DNA of 64,000 nt from an uncultured Bacilli bacterium. GTDB lineage: Bacteria > Bacillota_I > Bacilli_A > RF39 > UBA660. The notes under the pieces are model-generated. The model was not told the DNA's origin and did no database searches. It saw only the letters and a list, made by a program, of their open reading frames with translations. Made by a program: the position numbers and the translations under genes. Positions 26,706 through 36,387 of the stretch are shown here, piece by piece. The DNA is taken from positions 37,736 through 101,735 of the forward strand of contig CAKOKU010000004.1 of assembly GCA_934095865.1 (NCBI GenBank). Direction: 5' to 3'. Position 1 is the stretch's first letter; every line of letters begins with the position of its first letter.

Positions 26706-27019
26706 CGTAATACAATAAAACTGTTAGTTTCTAAATCTACATATGAATCATAGTTTATAATTTCTTTGGTTTTTGGGTCAATTATTTTAGTTAAATATTC
26801 ATTATCAAGTAAATATTTTAAAGTTACAGTTTTATTCGTACATTTATTATCTAAAACACAATCTTTAGCTTTTTCTGTAACTTTCTTATTAATTACTATC
26901 CATGATTTTTCTAAACGGTCTTCGCTAATGATTTTATAGCTCTTATAGCCAATAAGAACATTTAAACCTAAAATAATCATAATTAGAGCAAAGGATAAAA
27001 AATTACTAATTTTGGCCAT
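26702..27019 (-). CDS. Small single-pass membrane protein downstream of tgt
   Basis: The 105-residue protein has one N-terminal transmembrane helix (about residues 6-28), then an outer domain with two cysteines ([12 protein letters not shown]) that could form a disulphide. It overlaps tgt by 14 bases. It takes the place yajC often has after tgt but shows no YajC similarity. Unknown function. Confidence 0.7.
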   Translation of the reverse strand: MAKISNFLSFALIMIILGLNVLIGYKSYKIISEDRLEKSWIVINKKVTEKAKDCVLDNKCTNKTVTLKYLLDNEYLTKIIDPKTKEIINYDSYVDLETNSFIVLR

Positions 27020-28121
27020 AATAATTTTTAATAAATTCCTCTCTATATTGTAATAGGCGATCTTCTTTAATTGCTAATCTTAATTCTTCAGTTAAATTAA
27101 TTAAATAATGAATATTATGAATTGAAAGAAGACGAGCCCCAAATGTTTCTTCGCAGTTAATCAAGTGTTTAATATAGGCTTTAGTGTAATTTTGGCAAGC
27201 GTAGCAAGTACATCCCTCTTCAACCGGCGTAAAATCGGTTTTATATTTACTATTTTTCAAATTGATTTTGCCATATCTTGTTAAGGCATGACCATGTCTA
27301 GCTAAACGTGTTGGAGAAACACAATCGAAAATATCCACACCATTACAAACATTTTCTACTATATCTATTGGATCACCAACTCCCATTAAATATCTAACTT
27401 TATCTTCTGGTAAATATTTAGTTGCATATCTAACCATTTTATATTGGCATGGCTTATCTTCGCCAACACTAGTACCACCAATTGAATAACCATCAAAATC
27501 CATTTTGACAAGTTCTTCTACACAATGGCGACGTAAATCTTCATATTCGCCACCTTGTACAATACCAAACAAGCTTTGATTAGGATTATTAAAAACGTCC
27601 TTACCTCTTTTGGCCCATCTTAAAGTACGTTCAACTGAATTTTTACAATACTCATAAGTAGCTGGATAGCCAATACATTCATCAAAACTCATCGCAATAT
27701 CACTATCTAATTTATTTTGAATTTCAATTGATTTTTCTGGGGTCAAAAGAAGCTTATCCCCATTATATTGATTTTTGAATTTGACGCCTTCTTCACTTAT
27801 GTCTTTTCGCTTTGCTAAAGAAAAAACTTGAAAGCCACCACTATCTGTCAAAATCGGGCCATACCAATTCATAAACTTATGTAAACCACCGGCCATTTTA
27901 ACAATATCTTCGCCAGGTCTTAGCCATAAGTGATAAGTATTAGCTAATATAATGCCTGCATGATTAGCTTTTAACTCTTCTGGAGATAAAGTTTTGACGG
28001 TTGCTTGCGTACCAACTGGCATAAACATTGGTGTTTCAAAAGTTCCGTAATTGGTATGAATTAAACCCAATCTTGCCATCGTATCTTTATCTTTTTTTAA
28101 TAATTCATATTTAATTTTCAT
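27006..28121 (-). CDS. tgt: tRNA-guanine transglycosylase
   Basis: Tgt exchanges G34 for a queuine precursor in tRNA with GUN anticodons. The ATG at 28121 follows GAGGA by 7 bases, giving 371 residues. Diagnostic segments include the catalytic Asp of [43 protein letters not shown] and the zinc site [17 protein letters not shown]. queA is not in the window. Confidence 0.96.
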   Translation of the reverse strand: MKIKYELLKKDKDTMARLGLIHTNYGTFETPMFMPVGTQATVKTLSPEELKANHAGIILANTYHLWLRPGEDIVKMAGGLHKFMNWYGPILTDSGGFQVFSLAKRKDISEEGVKFKNQYNGDKLLLTPEKSIEIQNKLDSDIAMSFDECIGYPATYEYCKNSVERTLRWAKRGKDVFNNPNQSLFGIVQGGEYEDLRRHCVEELVKMDFDGYSIGGTSVGEDKPCQYKMVRYATKYLPEDKVRYLMGVGDPIDIVENVCNGVDIFDCVSPTRLARHGHALTRYGKINLKNSKYKTDFTPVEEGCTCYACQNYTKAYIKHLINCEETFGARLLSIHNIHYLINLTEELRLAIKEDRLLQYREEFIKNYYGQN

Positions 28122-28148
28122 ACTCATTCCTCGCTTGTAAATTGTATC

Positions 28149-28174
28149 AAAAAAAAAGCCTAGTGTCTAGGCTT
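28149..28174 (-). terminator. Terminator after the 182-residue gene
   Basis: A perfect 8-bp stem AAGCCTAG / CTAGGCTT with a 3-base loop is followed by at least seven T on the minus strand. The stop codon TAG is part of the stem. Confidence 0.85.
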
Positions 28175-28715
28175 CATCATCAGTTTTCACAAGCTTACGA
28201 TTTCTCGTTTGACTTTGTTCAATAAATAATTCATTAGTAGCATAAAGTCCTGCTAAATGCTCAATTAAACCATCATTTACATGTTTACCATGGCCATAAA
28301 ATTCTTGAGCATAATCATATAATGCCGCCATCTCTTCTTTTGTTAAATCACGAACTTCACCATTACTAAATGTTTTTTGGGTTCTGTACCTTTCTAAAAA
28401 ATATTCTTTATCAAACGACACTTTCAATGCTTGTGTATCAGCCTGCTTTAGATGATTGAATTTTTGGCCCAAATCATTTTCTTGTTTTATGGGATTAGGA
28501 ATTAAGCCGAATTTACGAGCTTGTGAAAAAAACAAGCTATAAGGATATGTTGTTATACGGTAATAATCCCATAAAGTAAATGGACGGTTGCCGTTTGATG
28601 TTGGCACTCCAAATATTACAAAAGGTGTAACTACATCAGCCAAACTAAAAATAAAACTTTCTTGTAATTTCTTTTTCGGTAATGTTGTTACTCTTTTTAC
28701 TTTAATTCTGTCCAT
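28167..28715 (-). CDS. Unknown soluble protein upstream of tgt
   Basis: A GGGGGAA ribosome site sets the start at 28715, giving 182 residues with no membrane segment. It contains LADVVTPFVIFGVP, TLWDYYRITTYPYSLFF and a charged helical C-terminus with HGKHVNDGLIEHLAGLYA. No family is recognised. It lies between ftsI and tgt on the same strand but has its own terminator. Confidence 0.65.
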   Translation of the reverse strand: MDRIKVKRVTTLPKKKLQESFIFSLADVVTPFVIFGVPTSNGNRPFTLWDYYRITTYPYSLFFSQARKFGLIPNPIKQENDLGQKFNHLKQADTQALKVSFDKEYFLERYRTQKTFSNGEVRDLTKEEMAALYDYAQEFYGHGKHVNDGLIEHLAGLYATNELFIEQSQTRNRKLVKTDDEA

Positions 28716-28776
28716 ATAAAATTCCCCCAAACATGGGCTCTATAATAGCATAATATTTCCATTTTGTGAATTTTTT

Positions 28777-30894
28777 TTAAGCTAAATTAAACGTTATTTG
28801 CTCTTCTGTAATCATGGAACCATAATTTAGTGAAGAAGAAACCACTTTACCATTGCCATTAATCTTAAAATTGATGTTTAGTAAATGACATAAGGCAATA
28901 AGTTCTGATTTTGTATATCCAGTTACATCAGGCAAAGTATAATTATTATCTTCAGTTTTTATAAATATCTTAGAGCCTACTAAAATCTTCGTATCTTTCT
29001 TTGGATATTGATTAACAACAGTTTTACCATTTCCAAGTACTATATACTTAATATTAACGTTTTTTAGCTTTTCTTCTGTCGTCACAACATCAGTATTAAT
29101 ATAATTATCTAGAACAAGGATATTATTATTAGTTGTACTATTGTCTTTTTCTTCTAAGTTCTTATACTTAGCGATTTCATCAATAACATTAACAACCGCT
29201 TGGGCTGCATTTTTAAAAGCTCCTTTAAATTGTTTAGCTGAAAAGTAAATTATATATTGAGGATTTTCATAAGGAAATAAAGCAGCAAAGCTTCTAATAT
29301 AATCATAATTACCAGTTAAATAACCACCGCCATTAGGATTAGCGATTTGAGCTGTACCTGTCTTACCCATAACTGTTACTAAATTAGACTTAAAAAATCT
29401 AGCATCAGTTTTTCCTGAATAAACAACATCATGCATCATCGTCTTCATTTTATCTACTGTACTTTTACTTACGATTTGCCCCAATTCTTCTCTCTCGGCC
29501 GTATATTTAACTGTTTTCGTATTACCATCAACTATTTTAGAAACAATATAAGGTTTTACCATCACCCCATCATTAGCAAGCATAGTTAAAGCTTGAATAT
29601 TTTGGATAGGTGTAGTAGTTATTCCTTGGCCAAAGGCAGCGGTGGCAATTTCAGTTGCGTAATTAAAATCAATTTTTCCTTCGGCTTCATCAGGCAAACT
29701 AATACCCGTCTTACTACCAAAGCCACACTTTTTATAAAAATCATAAAGTTTATCACGACCCAATCTTTGACTTAGAATCGTGGCTGCAACATTAGAAGAA
29801 TAACTAAAACCTTCATCAAAGGTAATACGTCCCCAACCAACATTATTAAAATCTTTAATCGTAGCATCACTTACTCTAATGGTACCTGATTGATATGTTT
29901 CTTCACCATCATATAATCCTTCTTCAATGGCATCCATAAAAGAAAATATTTTCATAGTTGAACCAGGTTCATATTGATAAGATACTAGTGGATTTAAATA
30001 ACTAGTAATATTTAATTTATTAGCATCAAAAGAAGGCGAACTACCACTAGCTAAAATAGCCCCACTCTTGGCATCGGCAACCGTAAAGGTTATCCATGAA
30101 AAGTCATTATTCTCTGTTAAAGTATTTAATTCTTGTTCAACAAACAACTGAATATTATTATCAATTGTTAAATAAATATCATCGCCAGCTTCAGCTTCTT
30201 TTCTATTTTCTTCGGCATAAGGAAGTTTATAACCATAATTATCAGTTTGATATTCACTAAAGCCATTAGTACCCTTAAGAGTATCATTATATGCCTTTTC
30301 TATTCCCATTTCACCAGTGATATCACCATCACTATTTTTTTTCGAATAGCCAACTATATAAGAGGCAAAATTGCCCATTTGGTAATATCTTTTAGTGGAA
30401 GCAACAAAGTCAATTCCTGGTAAATTTAAATTTTGAATTTGAATTTTTAAGGTTTCTGTGATATCCTTTGCTCCAGCAAATTCTACCTGATATTTACCAG
30501 TTAAATTAAGACGCTCTAAAATATAATCATAAGTCATATCCTTATTGCCAGCTGCTAAAAAGACTTCGCTTAACTTTTGAGCTGTCATCTCTTTATCAAT
30601 AACGTGTTTAGGTTTATTAGGATTAGTCGTTCTTGAATCACTTAAATACGCTATTAAAGTATAAGAATTAACGGTTTGAGCTAAATAATTACCATTAACA
30701 TCATAAATTGAACCACGAGAGGCATAAAGTGTCTTCTTTGTTGTCGTAATCTGAGCCGCATAAGCTTTTAAATCAACTCCATCAATTGTTTTAGCCAAAG
30801 ATATATAAGATAATTTAACAATACACGCTAGAAAAAACGCTACAATTAATATAATTATTATACTATTTATTCTTACATTCTTTTTGTTCTTCAT
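28777..30894 (-). CDS. ftsI: Division-type penicillin-binding protein (FtsI/PBP2B) with PASTA domain
   Basis: The 705-residue class B PBP cross-links septal peptidoglycan. It has one N-terminal transmembrane helix (about residues 10-32), a dimerisation domain (RGSIYDVNGN) and a transpeptidase domain with all three motifs: STMK (312-315), SSN (366-368) and KTG (511-513). A PASTA domain follows (about 645-705, TLPDVTGYTKSEL). It overlaps ftsL by 32 bases and follows rsmH, the standard dcw order, so it is the division PBP rather than SpoVD. Confidence 0.93.
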   Translation of the reverse strand: MKNKKNVRINSIIIILIVAFFLACIVKLSYISLAKTIDGVDLKAYAAQITTTKKTLYASRGSIYDVNGNYLAQTVNSYTLIAYLSDSRTTNPNKPKHVIDKEMTAQKLSEVFLAAGNKDMTYDYILERLNLTGKYQVEFAGAKDITETLKIQIQNLNLPGIDFVASTKRYYQMGNFASYIVGYSKKNSDGDITGEMGIEKAYNDTLKGTNGFSEYQTDNYGYKLPYAEENRKEAEAGDDIYLTIDNNIQLFVEQELNTLTENNDFSWITFTVADAKSGAILASGSSPSFDANKLNITSYLNPLVSYQYEPGSTMKIFSFMDAIEEGLYDGEETYQSGTIRVSDATIKDFNNVGWGRITFDEGFSYSSNVAATILSQRLGRDKLYDFYKKCGFGSKTGISLPDEAEGKIDFNYATEIATAAFGQGITTTPIQNIQALTMLANDGVMVKPYIVSKIVDGNTKTVKYTAEREELGQIVSKSTVDKMKTMMHDVVYSGKTDARFFKSNLVTVMGKTGTAQIANPNGGGYLTGNYDYIRSFAALFPYENPQYIIYFSAKQFKGAFKNAAQAVVNVIDEIAKYKNLEEKDNSTTNNNILVLDNYINTDVVTTEEKLKNVNIKYIVLGNGKTVVNQYPKKDTKILVGSKIFIKTEDNNYTLPDVTGYTKSELIALCHLLNINFKINGNGKVVSSSLNYGSMITEEQITFNLA

Positions 30895-31189
30895 TAGCTT
30901 TTCTTCTTTCTGAATCTATTGAGGTAATATTATTGTTTTTATAAGATAGACCATTTTCTTCAGCAATCTTCCTTATTTTGTCTAAAGAAGCTAACTCATT
31001 AATCTGCATATTAATCGATTCATTTAATTTTTGCTGATCTTCAATATCATCTTTTAATTTTTCAACATCAATATTTATTTCACTCAATCTAGCTTTAGTA
31101 ACAACTTGTAACAATGGAGATACCATTAATAATATCAGAATAAAAATAAATAATTTTTTTCCTTTTTTATTCTTTTTAGCACTCGTCAT
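30863..31189 (-). CDS. ftsL: Cell division protein FtsL
   Basis: The 108-residue bitopic protein has a basic cytoplasmic start, a transmembrane helix (LFIFILILLMVSPLLQVV) and an outer coiled coil (ISSINIDVEKLKDDIEDQQ-type heptads). Identity rests on topology and its position between rsmH and ftsI, overlapping both. FtsL bridges the divisome with DivIC and activates FtsW/FtsI. Confidence 0.85.
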   Translation of the reverse strand: MTSAKKNKKGKKLFIFILILLMVSPLLQVVTKARLSEINIDVEKLKDDIEDQQKLNESINMQINELASLDKIRKIAEENGLSYKNNNITSIDSERRKANEEQKECKNK

Positions 31190-32105
31190 TTATAATCCTT
31201 TCTGCTACTCTTAATTTGGCACTGTTGCTTCTAGTATTGGCCGCTAGTTCTTCTTTACTCGGTAAAATTGGCTTTTTGGTTATTAGTTTTAATTTTGGTT
31301 TATATGCATCAGGAATTTCTGGCAAACCTCTTAGAGCTTCCATAACTTCACTATTTTCTTTAAAGAATTTTTTTACTATTCTATCTTCTAAGGAATGAAA
31401 TGTAATAATAACAACACGGCCTTTATCATTAAGCATATCTACAACATCCGGTAAAACCTGACTTAAAACACTTAGTTCCTTGTTCACTTCAATTCTAATA
31501 GCTTGAAAAATATTACGTTCAGGATGTTTTTTATAAAAATAGTTAGCGCCCACCGCCCTTTTAATAACATCTACTAATTCTAAAGTAGTATTTATTGGAC
31601 GATTTTCCATTATTTTCTTAGCTATTAAACGACTTTTTTCTTCTTCACCATAACTAAAGAAAATATTTACTAGTTCGTTATTAGGGTATGTATTAACAAC
31701 ATCAAAGGCACTAAAATTACTATCTTGATCCATCCGCATATCTAATTTGGCATCCCTACTAAAGCTAAAACCGCGACTTGCTGTATCTATTTGTGGTGAG
31801 GAAACACCTAAATCAAAGACAATACCATCTATTTTTTTGACTCCCAATTTTATTAATTCTTCCTTTAAGTTAACGAAGTTACTTTTAATAAGTGTAAAAT
31901 TATTACTAATCTTTCGCAGACGTTCTTCGGATTTTTCAATAGCCAATCTGTCTTCATCAAAACTATAAAGATGGCCAGTCGTTAACTTTTCTAATATCTT
32001 GCTAGAATGTCCTCCCATTCCTAAAGTGGCATCTACATAAATACCATCCGGCTTAATATTAAGATTTTCAATTGCTTCATTTAGTAATACACTGTAATGT
32101 TCCAT
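31176..32105 (-). CDS. rsmH: 16S rRNA (cytosine1402-N4)-methyltransferase
   Basis: RsmH (MraW) has 309 residues. It has HYSVLLNEAIENL at the start, the SAM-binding motif DATLGMGGHSSKIL, GIVFDLGVSSPQID and HSLEDRIVKKFF. It methylates C1402 in the ribosomal decoding centre. It opens the rsmH-ftsL-ftsI cluster. mraZ, usually just upstream, is missing and efp lies there instead. Confidence 0.96.
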   Translation of the reverse strand: MEHYSVLLNEAIENLNIKPDGIYVDATLGMGGHSSKILEKLTTGHLYSFDEDRLAIEKSEERLRKISNNFTLIKSNFVNLKEELIKLGVKKIDGIVFDLGVSSPQIDTASRGFSFSRDAKLDMRMDQDSNFSAFDVVNTYPNNELVNIFFSYGEEEKSRLIAKKIMENRPINTTLELVDVIKRAVGANYFYKKHPERNIFQAIRIEVNKELSVLSQVLPDVVDMLNDKGRVVIITFHSLEDRIVKKFFKENSEVMEALRGLPEIPDAYKPKLKLITKKPILPSKEELAANTRSNSAKLRVAERIINDEC

Positions 32106-32219
32106 AAATATGCCTCTAGCTTTCTTCTTAAATTAATCTTACTATAAAAATTTTTTTTTGTAAATAAACACCCACTGCTGTTTGACACTTTCTCCAGAAC
32201 TTTTCTTTTATCTCCAAAG

Positions 32220-32246
32220 AAAAAACGAATGAATAAATCACTCGTC
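32220..32246 (-). terminator. Terminator of efp
   Basis: On the minus strand ACGAGTG / CATTCGT (one wobble) with a 7-base loop is followed by TTTTTT. Confidence 0.7.
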
Positions 32247-32257
32247 TCTTTATATTT

Positions 32258-32818
32258 TTACGCTCTTGATGAATATTTACCATCTTTAGTAGAAATGATA
32301 ATATGTTCACCTTGATTAATAAACATAGGTACTTTAACAACGTAACCAGTTTCAATAGTAGCATCCTTAAGGGCATTATTAGTAGTATTTCCTTTAGTTG
32401 CTTCAGTTGTTTCTACTATTTCAAATTCAATCTTTTCTGGTAAGTCAATACCAATTATTTCTCCTTCATAGAAGTTAATTACAATTTCTAAATTTTCTTT
32501 TAGATATTTTCTTTCTTCTTCTAGACGAGATGCTGGTACTTCAATTTGTTCATAAGTAGTTGTATCCATAAATACATAATTATCACCACTACTGTATAAA
32601 TATTGCATTGGTTTTCTATCAATATGAGCTTTTTCTACTTTAATATTAGTATTATAAGTATCTTCAACAATTGAACCAGTCTTTAAGTTTCTTAATTTCA
32701 TTTTAACGAAAGCAGCACCTTTTCCTGGTTTTACGTGTTGAAACTCAACAATTTGACATAACTTACCATCCATGATAATTGTCATACCATTTTTAATATC
32801 ATTAATATTAATTTGCAT
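32258..32818 (-). CDS. efp: Elongation factor P
   Basis: The standard-length 186-residue EF-P relieves ribosomes stalled at proline runs. The tip loop carrying the residue that may be modified reads HVKPGKGAAFVK, with Lys33 at the tip. The C-terminal OB domain ends PMFINQGEHIIISTKDGKY. No EF-P modification gene is in view. rpmG lies 17 bases upstream, so the two probably share a transcript. Confidence 0.97.
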   Translation of the reverse strand: MQININDIKNGMTIIMDGKLCQIVEFQHVKPGKGAAFVKMKLRNLKTGSIVEDTYNTNIKVEKAHIDRKPMQYLYSSGDNYVFMDTTTYEQIEVPASRLEEERKYLKENLEIVINFYEGEIIGIDLPEKIEFEIVETTEATKGNTTNNALKDATIETGYVVKVPMFINQGEHIIISTKDGKYSSRA

Positions 32819-32835
32819 ATGTTAGCCTTTCTATC

Positions 32836-33000
32836 TTATTTCTTTTCTTTATGGTTTGTTCTTTTACCACAGTTACTACAATATTTCTTATTTTCTAACT
32901 TTTCTGGAGTATTTTTCTTATTTTTACTTGTATTGTAGTTTTCATGTTTACATTCTGTGCAAGCTAAAGTAACGTAATTTCTATTTTCATTCTTTGCCAT
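32836..33000 (-). CDS. rpmG: 50S ribosomal protein L33
   Basis: A 54-codon gene starts at an ATG behind AGGAGGG. The product begins [18 protein letters not shown] and includes [20 protein letters not shown] and SNCGK, giving the four zinc-binding Cys of the C+ form of L33. It has its own promoter (minus-strand TTTGCA at 33055-33060, 17 bases, TAAAAT at 33032-33037) and runs into efp. Confidence 0.94.
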   Translation of the reverse strand: MAKNENRNYVTLACTECKHENYNTSKNKKNTPEKLENKKYCSNCGKRTNHKEKK

Positions 33001-33031
33001 AAGTTTTGCCCTCCTTTGTTCACTCTTATGT

Positions 33032-33060
33032 ATTTTATCATAAATTATCTATTTTGCAAA
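33032..33060 (-). promoter_or_regulatory. Promoter of rpmG-efp
   Basis: On the minus strand TTTGCA, a 17-base spacer and TGA-TAAAAT (extended -10), overlapping the end of the upstream PBP gene. Confidence 0.6.
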
Positions 33061-34932
33061 CAAATAATTTGCCAATTTTATACTAATCATACGAGTTATT
33101 GGGGCATTATATCTATTATCATCATTTTCAAAAGAAATATTAGGATTTAAAATAACATATGAATACTTAGGTTCATCATAGGGAGCAAAGCCAGCGAATG
33201 ACGTATTAATAGTCGTAGTTTTGCCATCGTAGTAGCTCTGGGCAGTACCAGTTTTCCCGACACCTTTATATTTAAGAGGAATATAATTATTAGCCGTACC
33301 GCCCTTAATAACTTCATAAAAGCCTTTAATAATTCGTTCCATCTTATCTTGTTCAAGGCCAACTTCATCTATTAATGTTGCCTCACGTTGCAAAAACGAC
33401 AAACTATATCTTTTACCACGATTAGCAATTGTATTTATGTAAGATACGAGCTGTAAGGGGGTATAAGTATCATATTGGCCAATAGCTAAATTCAAATATA
33501 AATCACTAGATATTTTAGAGCCAGTAATTCCTAAATTTTCTTTAGGAAAGTCAATACCCGTAGCATTGCCTAAGCCAAACTTTTTAAAAACCCTTCTATA
33601 TTTATCAAAATCAGCATTAGTAACTTTTAACTTCATATTATATTTATAACTATTGCCACTGACTCTAATAGCTGTTAAAAATTGATAATAATTGCTAGAA
33701 TATTTTAAGGCAGTGATATCATTTAAAGAACCTAAACTTCTGTAAGAACATTTTTTAGGAACCCCATAAATTTTAACGCAAGCATCTTTATAGTATTTTC
33801 CCGTATCAATAGCATCATTTAAATAGCCAACTGTATTTGAAGCCCCTTTAATAACTGAACCAACTGTATAACTAGTTAGCATAATATTACTAGAAACATC
33901 ATAAAAATTATCATTTTCATATTTAAGACCACTAAGAGCTAAAATACCACCAGTATTAGGGTCAGTAACAATTGCATATGTCGTATTATAATACTTAGTA
34001 TTTTTCATTGTGATAGCTTGCTTCATTGCATCTTTTTGAATAGATTCTAATTCTTTTTGAAGAGTGATATCAATATTTAAAGTTATATCCTCGCCCTTTC
34101 TACCAGCCTCGACTAATTGAAGAGAATTATCTTTATTTAAAACATATTTATCTTTCGTGCCATGTAGGGTATCTTCATAATACAATTCTAGACCAGACAC
34201 GCCAACTAGCTCATCATCTAAATAGCCTAAACTTTTATATTTATCATAATCTTCTTTTCTAATGGTGCTAACACGGCCAAAAATAGAATCTAGGCTAGCA
34301 TACTCATTTGATCTCGTGTATCTATACGAACAAGCAAGACCTGCAATGTTACTATTACTAACCATCTGACAAACATCATCACTAACATTATCATCAAGAA
34401 TTTTTGTATCATAATAATAGCCTTCATTCATTAAATAATATAAATGAATAGCAATTCTATCTTTTAAGGTATATTTTTTTATTTCATCAGTTATTTTATT
34501 ATATTTTATAGTTTCTAAATCATCATAAGTTATATAACGGTATTTTAAGTTATCATTATCTTCTCTTGTAACTAAATAATCAGTATTTTCTGTTAGCAAG
34601 AAAAATTTTTTCAGTTCATCAGTACTTGCTTCCTCGCTAACATCTAAAATATTAATTAATTTATAAGCTAATTCAATTAAATAAGAAGTATTAGGATTAT
34701 TAATTAACCGAAATGTAATTATATTTACTTTTTTATTATCTACTAAGACATTGCCATTAATATCCAGTATTTTTCCTCTTTCTTGAGTTAAGCCATAAAC
34801 ATATCTTGTACTTTTCTTATCATAAAGGTCTAAATAATAAGCATTATCAACAATTCTAAGTTTATAAAAACGCATACTAAAAATAGCAAAAACTATAATA
34901 ACACTACTCATAAAAATAATTTTCTTTTTCAT
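33049..34932 (-). CDS. Class B penicillin-binding protein (PBP2/elongation type)
   Basis: A large single-pass transpeptidase of about 627 residues. It has an N-terminal transmembrane helix, the RGKILDINGNVLVDN motif of the pedestal domain, and catalytic motifs SVIK (YTVGSVIKGAS, less usual than EPGSxxK), SSN (LKYSSNYYQF) and KTG (GVGKTGTAQS). No PASTA domain is seen. It is separate from the ftsI cluster, so an elongation or general wall role is likely. The start at the ATG at 34932 is chosen because the codons upstream lie in the ribosome site. Confidence 0.88.
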   Translation of the reverse strand: MKKKIIFMSSVIIVFAIFSMRFYKLRIVDNAYYLDLYDKKSTRYVYGLTQERGKILDINGNVLVDNKKVNIITFRLINNPNTSYLIELAYKLINILDVSEEASTDELKKFFLLTENTDYLVTREDNDNLKYRYITYDDLETIKYNKITDEIKKYTLKDRIAIHLYYLMNEGYYYDTKILDDNVSDDVCQMVSNSNIAGLACSYRYTRSNEYASLDSIFGRVSTIRKEDYDKYKSLGYLDDELVGVSGLELYYEDTLHGTKDKYVLNKDNSLQLVEAGRKGEDITLNIDITLQKELESIQKDAMKQAITMKNTKYYNTTYAIVTDPNTGGILALSGLKYENDNFYDVSSNIMLTSYTVGSVIKGASNTVGYLNDAIDTGKYYKDACVKIYGVPKKCSYRSLGSLNDITALKYSSNYYQFLTAIRVSGNSYKYNMKLKVTNADFDKYRRVFKKFGLGNATGIDFPKENLGITGSKISSDLYLNLAIGQYDTYTPLQLVSYINTIANRGKRYSLSFLQREATLIDEVGLEQDKMERIIKGFYEVIKGGTANNYIPLKYKGVGKTGTAQSYYDGKTTTINTSFAGFAPYDEPKYSYVILNPNISFENDDNRYNAPITRMISIKLANYLFAK

Positions 34933-34994
34933 AAACATCACTAATATTAGTATTTATAAATTAAGTTAAATCATACAATTTATGGGGTGATTTT

Positions 34995-35258
34995 ATATAT
35001 AATTTAGTTGAAAATTTTATTAGTAAATTATCTTTAAATGATATTTTTCGGTTTGCTAATCTTAAAAATGTAAATTTATCTAACGATGAAGCTATTTTTA
35101 TTTTAAATTTTATTAAAAAGAATTGGTTAACATTGTTAAAAAATCAAGATATTAGCATTATTGATAAATACAAGGATAATTTTAGTGATGATAATTATTC
35201 CAAGATTAAAACAACGTTAATTGAATACAAAAATAAGTATGGTAAGATGTTTAGATAA
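34995..35258 (+). CDS. Small DUF2624-like protein, apparent ATA start
   Basis: An 87-codon frame ends in TAA and is followed by a strong terminator. The product resembles the DUF2624 pattern of Bacilli (LSLNDIFRFANLKNVNLSND, then EAIFILNFIKKNWLTLL). No ATG, GTG or TTG lies in frame between the upstream stop and the middle of the gene. A GGGGTGAT ribosome site is spaced exactly as in other genes here, but the codon at the start position is ATA (34995). Either ATA is used as a rare start or the start codon has mutated. The reading frame itself is intact. Confidence 0.6.
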   Translation: MYNLVENFISKLSLNDIFRFANLKNVNLSNDEAIFILNFIKKNWLTLLKNQDISIIDKYKDNFSDDNYSKIKTTLIEYKNKYGKMFR

Positions 35259-35290
35259 AAATAAGATGAGCCAAAACTCATCTTATTTTA
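35257..35290. terminator. Bidirectional terminator between the DUF2624-like gene and trxA
   Basis: A perfect 13-bp stem AAAATAAGATGAG / CTCATCTTATTTT with a 6-base loop. The trxA stop codon lies in the right arm. Confidence 0.9.
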
Positions 35291-35570
35291 GGAATTCTTC
35301 TAATTCTTCACGAGGCATAAAACCAATATTTTTTCTTAATTCTTTGCCATCTTCAAAAAGAATAATTGTTGGAATTGACATTACGCCAAACTTTTTCGCG
35401 ATTTGGGGATGCATATCAACATTAACTTTCAAAATGTTAGCATCAATACTTTCTAAAACATTTCCCATCATTTTACATGGTCCACACCAGTCTGCGTAAA
35501 AATCAACTAATACTCTACCCGATTTTATTTCTTCTTCAAAAGAATCTTCTTCTTGTAAATACTTTATCAT
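35283..35570 (-). CDS. trxA: Thioredoxin
   Basis: The short 95-residue thioredoxin has the active site WCGPCK, DFYADWCGPCKMM and the cis-Pro loop SIPTIILF. It reduces protein disulphides in the cytoplasm. It lies next to cvpA and close to rnhC, the remains of the Bacillus rnhC-cvpA-polX-mutS2-trxA cluster. Confidence 0.95.
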   Translation of the reverse strand: MIKYLQEEDSFEEEIKSGRVLVDFYADWCGPCKMMGNVLESIDANILKVNVDMHPQIAKKFGVMSIPTIILFEDGKELRKNIGFMPREELEEFLK

Positions 35571-35587
35571 TTTCTATCCTCTTTTCT

Positions 35588-36301
35588 TTAATTATTTTGA
35601 TATTTATCTAAAATGTCTTTAGCTCCTGAAATCTTTATTTTATCTTTTTCTAACAGTTTTGTAGCTTGTTCTTTAGAAATAACATTATACTTTATTAAAA
35701 TTTCAAAAGCACTCTTATTATACGCTTCTTTATCATCATTATACAACTCTGATAATTGTAATATTTCATCAATGGCTTTTTTTGGTTCTTCAAAATATTT
35801 AGTAAGAACCGGTGTGTTATTTAAAATATTTGTCGCTAAACTCGATTGACTTACCAAAGGTGCTGTATTACTAAAACAATTTAACATGAAAACTCCAGCA
35901 AAAACAATTATATAATATTCAATAAAGCCAAAAATTAAACCTAATATTTTCGAAAATAAACCAAAAACAATTGTCAATCTTAAAATGGATTCTAAAATGC
36001 CACTAGCAAAGACCACTATTTTTAAAAGAACTTCTAAAACGGCAAAAACAATTAAAAAAGCCAATCCCTCATAAATTAAAACATTAAATACACTAACCCC
36101 TGCTAGTTCTCCACTAAAATTAAAAAATGGTAAGTGCATATACATTAATTCTGAAATAGGATTTTTTAGTTTAAAACTTAAAAAAATTATCAGTAAAGTT
36201 CCTAAAAAAGAAACCGCGCTTTTTATTACTCCGGCTTTAAAGCCTACTACTGCCCCCAAAAGCAATAAAATAATGATAATACTATCAATAATGCTAACCA
36301 C
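35588..36301 (-). CDS. cvpA: CvpA-family membrane protein
   Basis: The 237-residue protein has four to five transmembrane helices, with the N-terminal DSIIIILLLLGAVVGFKAG pattern of the CvpA family. The start is probably GTG at 36301, four bases after GAGTGAT. Its role is unclear, linked in some bacteria to envelope homeostasis. It is divergent from rnhC and upstream of trxA. Confidence 0.85.
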   Translation of the reverse strand: MVSIIDSIIIILLLLGAVVGFKAGVIKSAVSFLGTLLIIFLSFKLKNPISELMYMHLPFFNFSGELAGVSVFNVLIYEGLAFLIVFAVLEVLLKIVVFASGILESILRLTIVFGLFSKILGLIFGFIEYYIIVFAGVFMLNCFSNTAPLVSQSSLATNILNNTPVLTKYFEEPKKAIDEILQLSELYNDDKEAYNKSAFEILIKYNVISKEQATKLLEKDKIKISGAKDILDKYQNN

Positions 36302-36387
36302 TATAATCACTCCTTACTTTAAGTATATACTAATTAATTTGAAAAAGAAAGACAAATATGTTAAAATTAGTGGCAAGCGAGGTACTT

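Noticed and set aside
32128..32376. 82-codon minus-strand frame at the end of efp
   Set aside because: It is a shifted frame over efp and its terminator, without a ribosome site or domain.
35221..35499. 92-codon plus-strand frame running antisense through trxA
   Set aside because: It crosses the strong bidirectional terminator and mirrors thioredoxin codons; the trxA frame is certain.
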